A stretch of 64,000 bases of DNA from JAIEPX01 sp963725255 (lineage in GTDB: Bacteria > Pseudomonadota > Gammaproteobacteria > JAIEPX01): NCBI GenBank assembly GCA_963725255.1, contig CAVRXV010000001.1, positions 62,001 to 126,000 on the forward strand. The letters run 5' to 3'. Shown here piece by piece: positions 44,569 to 51,859 of this stretch. Both the position numbers and the translations under genes were made by a program. Every line of letters begins with the position of its first letter. Within the stretch, counting starts at the first letter, position 1. Under the pieces are notes generated by a model. That model did not search any database, was not told where the DNA came from, and saw only the letters and a list, made by a program, of their open reading frames with translations.

Positions 44569-44612
44569 AATATAGCACAGATACGTACGTATTACAAGTA
44601 GCGTACGTACGC
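44569..44612 (-). promoter_or_regulatory. Antitoxin promoter with paired palindromes
   Basis: On the minus strand TTGTAA (44592-44597) and TATATT (44569-44574) are 17 bases apart. Two perfect 12-bp palindromes, ATACGTACGTAT (44581-44592) and GCGTACGTACGC (44601-44612), have centres 20 bases apart, two helical turns, as expected for cooperative autorepression by Phd-type proteins. Confidence 0.65.
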
Positions 44613-44622
44613 ATATAATGGC

Positions 44623-44769
44623 TCATACTGCCTCCTTTTCGAACGCATTGACACCACGGCTATCTTGTTTCAAAATTTCAAGTGCACTGCACAATAATAA
44701 CGATGACAACATCAAAAATATCAGCACTATTATGAGTACGTGCCCCTCTACTCTCTTATTGTGCTTCAT
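44623..44769 (-). CDS. PilX-like minor pilin fragment
   Basis: A 48-residue frame overlapping the end of the PilW-like gene by 14 bases. It contains the hydrophobic PilX-type helix (GHVLIIVLIFLMLSSLLLC) after a short basic start and then SALEILKQDS. PilX proteins are normally about 150-200 residues, so this is a short or truncated form. Its stop overlaps the next ATG (ATGA), which has a perfect ribosome-binding site but leads into the antitoxin frame. Confidence 0.55.
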   Translation of the reverse strand: MKHNKRVEGHVLIIVLIFLMLSSLLLCSALEILKQDSRGVNAFEKEAV

Positions 44770-45361
44770 GGGTTGAACCCACTTTGATTCGAAAATTCCA
44801 CTGATGATGATTTTCCAGAAATACTAAATGATCTAAGATGGACGAATGATGAAACCGGAACTTAAATTCTATAGCCTCTATTGTTGACCAGTCTTGAATT
44901 TCCCAAGCAGGTCTGCATGATTGAGTAGGATTTTTACTGCAAAAACCCAGTGAAAATGATTGTAGATCGCTAATGAGTACTTCTTTTCTCTTGTTTCCTT
45001 GTTGGATAGAGAGTGAAATTCCTTTTTTGCCATCGGATTGATGAATGTAAAAACGCACAGGTATAATAGTGAAATTATGTTCATCAGATGAACAAATACG
45101 AAAATGTAATTGAAGATCTTTTAGACCCGAAACTGGAATCAGTGCATTTTCGTTATTGATTTCACCACCACAATTCTGACTAGGCAATATTGCTGAATGT
45201 AAAATTACACGTAAAAAACCGACTAAAAATCGAATTTGTGATTGCTCTTCAGAGAGCAACCGTTGTGCGTTATGACATTTTGAGATTAACAAAAATCCTT
45301 CCATTGTACCCAGTGAGATAACAACGCTTAAGGTCATTGAGATTATCCACTGCACCAACAT
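44756..45361 (-). CDS. PilW-like minor pilin lacking leader peptide
   Basis: A 201-residue protein with an N-terminal hydrophobic helix (VQWIISMTLSVVISLG) and the PilW-type continuation (LLSEEQSQIRFLVGFLRVIL, then NCGG). Minor pilins start with a leader ending in G before the F/M-x-L-x-E segment. Here the frame starts inside that segment with a stop three codons upstream, and the usual E5 is Q. So it may be a membrane-anchored, unprocessed derivative. Neighbours on both sides are similarly small pilin-like genes. Confidence 0.6.
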   Translation of the reverse strand: MLVQWIISMTLSVVISLGTMEGFLLISKCHNAQRLLSEEQSQIRFLVGFLRVILHSAILPSQNCGGEINNENALIPVSGLKDLQLHFRICSSDEHNFTIIPVRFYIHQSDGKKGISLSIQQGNKRKEVLISDLQSFSLGFCSKNPTQSCRPAWEIQDWSTIEAIEFKFRFHHSSILDHLVFLENHHQWNFRIKVGSTHEAQ

Positions 45362-45367
45362 GATTAT

Positions 45368-45520
45368 TTAGATTTGCCATTCAGCTGCTGACATTGCTTT
45401 CATGATTGCAAGTGTACGATTATAATAGGATTTTTCCATTTGTAGATATGTGGTCATAAGATTGAGATGAGTCACTGTAATCATCAAAGAAAGTCCTAAA
45501 CTGACAAGAATTTCTGTCAT
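45368..45520 (-). CDS. PilV-like minor pilin fragment
   Basis: A 50-residue frame with AGGAG and good spacing before its ATG. It begins MTEILVSLGLSLMITV, which corresponds to the PilV/pilin helix after the leader (L-x-E at mature positions 3-5). An in-frame TAA two codons upstream rules out a leader. It ends KAMSAAEWQI. It is seven bases upstream of the PilW-like gene. Confidence 0.5.
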   Translation of the reverse strand: MTEILVSLGLSLMITVTHLNLMTTYLQMEKSYYNRTLAIMKAMSAAEWQI

Positions 45521-45643
45521 AAATTACTCCTAGAAATGTTTGAGCAGTTTACCCTGGATGGTTATCCTAGATTCAGTAGTTTGAATTATCTCTCAAAATA
45601 AGCTTAAGAAAATCTCGTAGTAGTACGAGTAGAATTGATAAGG

Positions 45644-45804
45644 TGTTAGAAGATTTTCCTTTCGCGATGAGGGGTTTTAGGGGAGAGAATCGTGATTCTC
45701 TCCCCTAATTATATTAAAAGAAGCATCTCCTGGTTTTAAAATCATCTGCCATGAATACAGGGCAGTGAGCTTCCAAAACACCTAAAATCCTTAACCAGGA
45801 GATG
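45644..45804 (+). repeat. Structured 3'-end repeat element, copy 3
   Basis: The perfect GC-rich stem at 45680-45705 (12-bp arms GGGGAGAGAATC) matches the element at 6455. The outer arms ATCTCCTGGTT (45725-45735) and AACCAGGAGAT (45793-45803) pair perfectly, with T-A where copy 1 has C-G. The right end is seven bases from the htpG stop codon. The rest of the gap upstream (45521-45643) contains only a small CTCGTA/TACGAG hairpin. Confidence 0.85.
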
Positions 45805-45811
45805 CGGCTGA

Positions 45812-47707
45812 CTAAGATTGACTCAATAGCTGATTGACACGTTTCACGTACGTACCAGGATCTTCTAATTGGCCACCTTCAGCAAGTAAGGCTGAGTCAA
45901 AAATCACATGAGTCCATCGTGAAAAAGTTTCATCATCCTGTTCACTTTTAAGACGAACAATAAACGGATGTTTTGGATTCACTTCGAGTATAGGCTTTGA
46001 ATCCATGTAATTTTGCCCTGCGGCTTTCAACATTCGTTGTAAATGTGCACTCATTTCGTTTTCATCACTGACTAAACACGCTGGTGAATCGGTCAATCGA
46101 TGCGTGATCCGTATCTCTTTAACCTTATTTTCACCCAAAGCATCTTTCATTTGTTTTAGCACGCTGTCGAAATCTTTTTCGACTTCTTTTTCAGCCTCTT
46201 TTTCCTCTTCGCTAGTTCCAATATCGACATCGCCTTTACTGACTGATTGAAGTTTTTTTCCGTCAAATTCAGTAAGGTGAGCAACTAACCATTCATCAAC
46301 TCGATCCATTAAGAATAATACTTCAATACCTTTCTTGCGGAATATTTCGAGATGCGGACTATTTTTGCACGCATTAAATGTTTCTGCTGTCACGTAATAA
46401 ATTTTATCTTGGTCAGGTTTCATACGACTGACATAATCAGTCAGTGAAACGGCCTGATCTGGAGTATCGTTGTGAGTCGACGCGAACCGGAACAATTTAG
46501 CGACTTTCTCGCGATTTTCGAAATCTTCAGCAGGCGCTTCTTTAAGCACATTTCCAAATTGCTCCCAGAATTCCTTATATTTCTCTGGTTCATTCGTTGC
46601 AATACCTTCCAAAAGATCCAAGATACGCTTAGTGCAAGCTGTTTTAATTTGATCAATCACCTTATCACTTTGCAATAATTCACGTGATACGTTCAACGGC
46701 AAATCATTGGAATCTACAATACCTCGTACAAAACGCAAGTAGCTCGGCAGTAAATGTTCTGCATCATCCATAATAAATACACGTTGCACATATAATTTGA
46801 GACCATGTCTCGATTCTCTATTGAATAAATCAAAGGGTGCTCTTTTAGGAATAAATAAAAGACTGGTGTAATCAAGACGACCTTCTACTTTATTATGAGC
46901 CCAGGCTAATGGCTCAGCAAAATCGTGCGAAATATGGCTGTACAATTCTTTGTACTGCTCATCGGTAATTTGCGATTTAGGTAAGGTCCAAAGCGCTTTT
47001 GCTTGGTTGACGACTTCTTCTTCAAGCCGTTTTTCAGGTTTTTCACCTTCTTTAGCATCATCAGAAGCTACTTCAACTTCACGATCCATCACGATAGGTA
47101 ATAAAATATGATCAGAATATTTTTTGATGATGCTTCTCAGTCTATATCCATCTAAGAATTCATCTTCATCTTTTTTGAGATGTAATACGATTTCAGTGCC
47201 TCGCTGAGGACGATTGATATATTCCATTGTGAATGTACCCTGTCCATCGGATTCCCAACGTACACCTTGGTCATGCACTAAACCTGCACGGCGAGTTAAC
47301 ACAGTTACTTTGTCTGCAACAACGAATGCAGAATAAAATCCCACACCAAATTGACCGATCATTTGTCGATCTTTGGCTTGATCTTTTGTGAGATTGTTCA
47401 AGAATTCTCGTGTTCCTGATTTTGCAATCGTACCAATATTAGCGATAAGCTCGTCGTGGCTCATACCAATTCCGTTATCTCGGAGGGTGATTGTTCGTGC
47501 ATTTTTGTCAAAGTTTACCCAAACTTTCAGATCAGTATCACTTTCCAGTAATGCAGGATCGGCGATAGCTTCGAATCGCAGTTTATCTGCAGCATCTGAA
47601 GCGTTTGAGATTAATTCTCGCAAAAATATTTCTTTATTACTGTAAAGTGCATGTGTTACTAAATGAAGCAATTGTTTTACTTCGGCTTGAAAACTCATGG
47701 TTTCCAT
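45812..47707 (-). CDS. htpG: Chaperone HtpG (Hsp90)
   Basis: ATP-dependent Hsp90 chaperone of the cytosol. From the ATG at 47707 (GAGGAG nine bases upstream) it has 631 residues. It has the GHKL ATPase motifs ELISNASDAADKLRF, DNGIGM and GQFGVGFYSAF, a middle domain with RRVFIMD-type segment (VYVQRVFIMDDAEHLLP), and a C-terminal dimerisation domain. A 166-bp palindrome lies just upstream and a structured repeat just downstream. Confidence 0.97.
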   Translation of the reverse strand: METMSFQAEVKQLLHLVTHALYSNKEIFLRELISNASDAADKLRFEAIADPALLESDTDLKVWVNFDKNARTITLRDNGIGMSHDELIANIGTIAKSGTREFLNNLTKDQAKDRQMIGQFGVGFYSAFVVADKVTVLTRRAGLVHDQGVRWESDGQGTFTMEYINRPQRGTEIVLHLKKDEDEFLDGYRLRSIIKKYSDHILLPIVMDREVEVASDDAKEGEKPEKRLEEEVVNQAKALWTLPKSQITDEQYKELYSHISHDFAEPLAWAHNKVEGRLDYTSLLFIPKRAPFDLFNRESRHGLKLYVQRVFIMDDAEHLLPSYLRFVRGIVDSNDLPLNVSRELLQSDKVIDQIKTACTKRILDLLEGIATNEPEKYKEFWEQFGNVLKEAPAEDFENREKVAKLFRFASTHNDTPDQAVSLTDYVSRMKPDQDKIYYVTAETFNACKNSPHLEIFRKKGIEVLFLMDRVDEWLVAHLTEFDGKKLQSVSKGDVDIGTSEEEKEAEKEVEKDFDSVLKQMKDALGENKVKEIRITHRLTDSPACLVSDENEMSAHLQRMLKAAGQNYMDSKPILEVNPKHPFIVRLKSEQDDETFSRWTHVIFDSALLAEGGQLEDPGTYVKRVNQLLSQS

Positions 47708-47771
47708 TGGGCTAATCTCCTCAATATGTTTAATACCATAGGCCACTCATGATGAGCACTGCCATCTGTGA

Positions 47772-47937
47772 TATACTCCGTGCGGCCATAATTTGCGGAA
47801 TTTTGGCGCCTAGCGATGGGTCATCTTGATGCTTTTAAATGGGGCGCATAGTTATTCATATGTAACACATTTAAAAGCATCAAGATGGCTCGTCGATGGG
47901 ATGCCAAAAACCACAAATTATGACCGTGCGGAGTATA
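47772..47937. repeat. 166-bp palindromic element upstream of htpG
   Basis: Two arms of about 70 bases (47772-47841 and 47868-47937) are inverted copies with a few mismatches, around a 26-base centre. The ends read TATACTCCG and CGGAGTATA. It resembles a small non-autonomous transposable element. The remainder of the htpG-rpoS gap contains a GGATCGCCACGCTTCGCTCG repeat (48003-48030) and no supported gene. Confidence 0.75.
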
Positions 47938-48160
47938 GATAGGGGCAGAAAGATAAATTTCAAGACTAGATAAAGCCCTTTTGCTTATCTTCAGATAATA
48001 CTGGATCGCCACGCTTCGCTCGCGATGACTGAGTTTGGAGAGACGTAAATTGCTTTGATGGAGAAAGATAGCGCTTTGAAAAATGCAGGATAGATTAGGA
48101 AGAGGGATTCCTGCCGCAGCAGGGACCCCGAATTCTCCCCATTGACTCATCTTAGTGAGT

Positions 48161-48190
48161 AAAACATCAAAAACCCTTAACCGGGAGATG
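48161..48190 (+). repeat. Right-end fragment of structured 3'-end repeat
   Basis: CCCTTAACCGGGAGATG matches the right end of the elements at 6455 and 45644; the left part is missing. It ends five bases from the rpoS stop codon. Confidence 0.65.
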
Positions 48191-48195
48191 CTGTC

Positions 48196-49206
48196 TTAGT
48201 CTTTGAGCAACGCCTCATTGATGCCATTTTCAAGCAACATATCTCGCAACTTTCGCATGGCTTCGAACTGAATTTGTCGTACTCGTTCGCGTGTGAGGTG
48301 AATATTCTTCCCAACTTCCTCGAGGGTTTCACGCTCATAACCTCTTAAACCGAAACGGCGGGAAATCACTTCACGCTGCCTTTCAGTCAAATAATTTAAG
48401 AGCTTATCAAGTTTAGTGGATAAATCTTGACTCAATAATAAATTCTCTGGATCATGATTATCGTCATCGGGCATGAGTTCCACAAGCGATTTATCGCCGT
48501 CACTAACAGGAACATCGATGGATGAAACGTCGCGTTGCAAGTCCATAATGCGACGAATATCGCCCAAAGGTTTATCAACCATTGTAGCGATTTCATCCGA
48601 AGTTGGCTCATGATCTAATTTCTGAGTCAGTGATCGTGCTGCGCGTAAATAAGTATTAAGTTCCTTCACAATATGAATAGGCAATCGAATGGTGCGACCC
48701 TGATTCATGATAGCTCGTTCAACAGTTTGACGAATCCACCACGTTGCATAGGTCGAAAAACGGAATCCTCGTTCTGGATCATATTTTTCAACAGCATGCA
48801 TTAATCCTAAATTACCTTCTTCAATCAAATCTAAAAAGGCCAAACCACGCCCCAAATAGCGACGTGCAATTTTAACGACTAATCGAAGATTGGCTTCGAT
48901 CATACGTGCTCGTGCTTTTTTATTACCCCGTTTGATCTGACGAGCCAGTTTGATTTCATCTTCATGAGTCAACAAATTAGCGAAACCAATTTCGTTGAGG
49001 TAGATTTGAGTTGGATCAAGACCGGCATAGGATGTCTCAGCTTTTTCAGGAATTTCCTGAACTTCTAACGGAGTGTCATCAGATGAAATTGAATCGGAAT
49101 CGATTATTAAATCAGCGTCTATTTCTGATTCAATTTTAAATTCCCTATCAGACAATTGAATATCCATAATTTTCCCATCCTTGGTAAATTTCACTTTCTT
49201 TGGCAT
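48196..49206 (-). CDS. rpoS: RNA polymerase sigma factor RpoS
   Basis: Stationary-phase/general stress sigma-70-family factor. From the ATG at 49206 (AAGGAGG five bases upstream) it has 336 residues. Regions 1.2-2 (DPTQIYLNEIG, then the core-binding EEGNLGLMHAVEKYD and FRFSTYATWWIRQTVERA), region 3 and region 4 (RQREVISRRFGLRG, TRERVRQIQFEAMRKLR) are complete. nlpD lies immediately upstream, as in other gammaproteobacteria, where an rpoS promoter often lies inside nlpD. Confidence 0.97.
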   Translation of the reverse strand: MPKKVKFTKDGKIMDIQLSDREFKIESEIDADLIIDSDSISSDDTPLEVQEIPEKAETSYAGLDPTQIYLNEIGFANLLTHEDEIKLARQIKRGNKKARARMIEANLRLVVKIARRYLGRGLAFLDLIEEGNLGLMHAVEKYDPERGFRFSTYATWWIRQTVERAIMNQGRTIRLPIHIVKELNTYLRAARSLTQKLDHEPTSDEIATMVDKPLGDIRRIMDLQRDVSSIDVPVSDGDKSLVELMPDDDNHDPENLLLSQDLSTKLDKLLNYLTERQREVISRRFGLRGYERETLEEVGKNIHLTRERVRQIQFEAMRKLRDMLLENGINEALLKD

Positions 49207-49254
49207 TACTGCCTCCTTGCAGTCCACAGTGCTCGGTTGAAAAAATCCTTTTCT

Positions 49255-50226
49255 CTAACGCAAGTACTGTATTGGGTTAATGGGCTTGCCATCGCGACGG
49301 ATCTCAAAGTGCAACATCACTTGACCTGATGGTGCTCGCCCCATTAAGGCGATATCTTGACCCGCTTTGACCTGTGCTCCTTCGGAAACCATCAACTCAC
49401 TATTATGAGCATAAGCACTTAAATAACTTGCATTATGCTTAATAATGATAAGGTTACCGTAACCTCTTAAACCAGATCCGCTATAAACAACGGTTCCTGA
49501 TTCGCTGGCTTTGACAGGCTGGCCATACTGACCAGTAATATCAAGTCCTTTATTACCCAGCTGACCTTCGGAAAAGTGTCCAATTATCTTTCCTTGGGTC
49601 GGCCACGAAAAGAAGTGTACAGATTTTTTTGTAAAAATCAAGTCTTTTTTTGTATGTTGTTCGTTTATTTCATTAACTGGCCTACCTGAGTCATAAATTT
49701 GGGTCGTTTTTTGTGAATTTATTCCATTTGCTGAAATAGCTGGAATCCGCGTGGTGCCTGGTGTTGGCAGTTGCAAGGTATCTCTAGACTCATGGTTTAG
49801 ATTTGATGTGTTATGCCTTGATTTAAATGATAATTTTTTTTCATATTGAGGAGGTGATAACCTCGCAAATTGAGGGGCCTCCATTTCGAAAGAATGATTT
49901 TTTGATGACTTTATAGAATACTGTGCAAGTGAATGTGGTTTTTCCAGTTTTGCAAATTTCTGTGTCGGTAATTTGACTCGCAGAACCTGTCCAGTACGAA
50001 GAGAATACGGAGCTTTTAAACGATTCATGCTTGCTACTTGACGATAATCAAGATCAGAAGCCCAAGCGATTGAATAGAGTGTATCCCCTTTTTGGACTCG
50101 ATACTGTTCAGTGCTGATTGTTTCTATACGTGAATAGTTCACAACCGGTGCTTCATCTTCTGAAGTTGCACAACTATTCAGAGAAGTTACTAGAAATAAA
50201 GTTAGTAATATTCTGATTTTAAACAT
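49255..50226 (-). CDS. nlpD: Murein hydrolase activator NlpD
   Basis: Outer-membrane lipoprotein that activates septal amidases. The 323-residue protein has a lipoprotein signal with lipobox LNSC (C19), a LysM peptidoglycan-binding domain (about 40-87: YRVQKGDTLYSIAW), a Ser/Asn-rich linker, and a C-terminal M23-like domain (about 215-320). The first zinc-ligand histidine is replaced (NKGLDI), as in the catalytically inactive E. coli NlpD. Upstream of rpoS in conserved order. Confidence 0.95.
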   Translation of the reverse strand: MFKIRILLTLFLVTSLNSCATSEDEAPVVNYSRIETISTEQYRVQKGDTLYSIAWASDLDYRQVASMNRLKAPYSLRTGQVLRVKLPTQKFAKLEKPHSLAQYSIKSSKNHSFEMEAPQFARLSPPQYEKKLSFKSRHNTSNLNHESRDTLQLPTPGTTRIPAISANGINSQKTTQIYDSGRPVNEINEQHTKKDLIFTKKSVHFFSWPTQGKIIGHFSEGQLGNKGLDITGQYGQPVKASESGTVVYSGSGLRGYGNLIIIKHNASYLSAYAHNSELMVSEGAQVKAGQDIALMGRAPSGQVMLHFEIRRDGKPINPIQYLR

Positions 50227-50292
50227 AAAAATATTTCCAAAAAGATTAATGCTAGCCTGGCTATGATGTAGTTACATAAACTGAATATGAGA

Positions 50293-50868
50293 TTATCTTA
50301 ATATGAAGTATAAGCTAACACCGAGAATAATCACACTCCATCCAGCGATATCAACATAACGTCGAAAAACAGTATCCATTCGTGGTCCGCCCCATCGCAT
50401 TAATGTAGCCACTAAAAAGAATCGAGCACTTCGCCCTATGAGGGAGGCTACAACAAAAGGCAAAATAGCCATTTGAAGAGCGCCGGCTGCTACAGTAAAC
50501 AGCTTGTAAGGAATCGGTGTGAACGCAGCAACAAACATGGCCCAAAATCCCCAATGATTGAACCAAAGCTGTGCGGTATGATAAGCCTGCTCATACCCTA
50601 CTTTCACAATAACCGGATAAATGAGTTCGAAGCAGAAGAATCCAATTAAATAGCCGAATAGACCACCCAGTGTTGACATAAGGGCAGTGATGCCTGCATA
50701 ACGCCAAGCCATGTGCGGTTTCGATAGCGACATAGGTGCTAGCATTAGATCTGGGGGTAAGGGGAAAAATGAGGCCTCAGCAAAACTGAGTCCTGATAAA
50801 TAATAGACAGCATGACGATGGGTAGACCAATGCATGACGCGATCGTAAATTTTTGAAAATAATTTCAT
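50293..50868 (-). CDS. yqaA: YqaA-family inner membrane protein
   Basis: A SNARE-associated/VTT (DedA-like) membrane protein of 191 residues from the ATG at 50868 (GGAG eight bases upstream). Hallmarks are FAEASFFPLPPDLML, GGLFGYLIG and the FTPIPYKLFTVAAG segment with conserved prolines. About four to five membrane helices. DedA relatives are linked to lipid-carrier recycling and membrane homeostasis. It sits between surE and nlpD as in several gammaproteobacteria (pcm is absent here). Confidence 0.88.
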   Translation of the reverse strand: MKLFSKIYDRVMHWSTHRHAVYYLSGLSFAEASFFPLPPDLMLAPMSLSKPHMAWRYAGITALMSTLGGLFGYLIGFFCFELIYPVIVKVGYEQAYHTAQLWFNHWGFWAMFVAAFTPIPYKLFTVAAGALQMAILPFVVASLIGRSARFFLVATLMRWGGPRMDTVFRRYVDIAGWSVIILGVSLYFILR

Positions 50869-50934
50869 TGGCCATACTCCGTATCCAGTTATACTCACAA
50901 GTGCTCTTACAACACTAAATTTATGCTATCTAGG

Positions 50935-51702
50935 TTAAACAGAATCTTTGATTTTCTTGAATTTACCCACCCAGTTTGAAACCTGGTCAAATGCTTGATA
51001 ATGGGTCAAATCGATTTTAAGCGGTGTGATAGAAACTTTGTTATGCATCACCGCATGAAAATCCGTACCCGGTCCGTCATCGCGTACAGGTCCAGCAGGA
51101 CCTACCCAGTACACTTCTTTACCCCGTGGATCTTGGGCTCGAACCATGGGCTCTGCAGCGTGTCGAGATCCCAATCGGGTAACTTCATAACCTTCCAGCT
51201 CTTCATAAGGAATATCGGGTACGTTCACGTTTAAAATGGTATCGGTAGGCAGAGGATCCGAAAGAACGTTTTGTACCAGCGTTTTAGCCACTCGCCCCGC
51301 TGTTTCATAATGACGGCAATGATCCCCATACAAGGATATCGCAATGGCTGGCAATCCTAAAAAACGGCCTTCTATGGCTGCTGCCACGGTTCCTGAATAA
51401 AGAATATCATCACCCAAATTAGAACCTTCATTTATTCCTGAAACGACCATCAATGGAAGCTCTTCTAATAAGCCCGTTAATGCCAGATGCACACAATCTG
51501 TAGGCGTTCCCTCAACACTGACGGATCCGTTTTCAATGGTTTTGATTCGAATCGGTGAATCCAGGGTCAAAGAATTACTGGCTCCACTACGATTTCGGTC
51601 AGGTGCAACAATAATGATTGCTGAGAGCTCGCGTATGTGATCCGCCAAAACGGATAACCCTCTGGCGTAAACACCATCGTCATTACTTAATAAGATTTTC
51701 AT
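50935..51702 (-). CDS. surE: 5'/3'-nucleotidase SurE
   Basis: Survival protein E, a metal-dependent nucleoside monophosphate phosphatase important in stationary phase. The 255-residue protein has the metal site NDDG (7-10), the RNRSGASNSLTL loop and the SGINEGSNLGDDILYSGTVAAA block. It heads the surE-yqaA-nlpD-rpoS group. In most relatives truD lies between ispF and surE; here the space is taken by the phosphatase gene on the other strand. Confidence 0.96.
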   Translation of the reverse strand: MKILLSNDDGVYARGLSVLADHIRELSAIIIVAPDRNRSGASNSLTLDSPIRIKTIENGSVSVEGTPTDCVHLALTGLLEELPLMVVSGINEGSNLGDDILYSGTVAAAIEGRFLGLPAIAISLYGDHCRHYETAGRVAKTLVQNVLSDPLPTDTILNVNVPDIPYEELEGYEVTRLGSRHAAEPMVRAQDPRGKEVYWVGPAGPVRDDGPGTDFHAVMHNKVSITPLKIDLTHYQAFDQVSNWVGKFKKIKDSV

Positions 51703-51859
51703 AAGGACCCTTTAAAGACAAATGTGAAAATGAACTGACAATTTACGATTAGCTTGAGGGTAATGTCAATGAACACTTGTATCTAACAACCGTTCACGTT
51801 TAACATTAGATACCAGGCATTGTGGTATCTTCATTCTAAGCCAATATAAAGGAGTAATC

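Noticed and set aside
44309..44626. 105-residue form of the Phd-type antitoxin starting at 44626
   Set aside because: The ribosome-binding site is excellent, but the extension crosses the antitoxin promoter and operators and is not antitoxin-like; the shorter start is preferred.
47821..48150. 109-codon open frame on the minus strand upstream of htpG
   Set aside because: It lies over a palindromic element and a GGATCGCCACGCTTCGCTCG repeat, translates to the repeat-type sequence SHRERSVAIQ, and has no ribosome-binding site.
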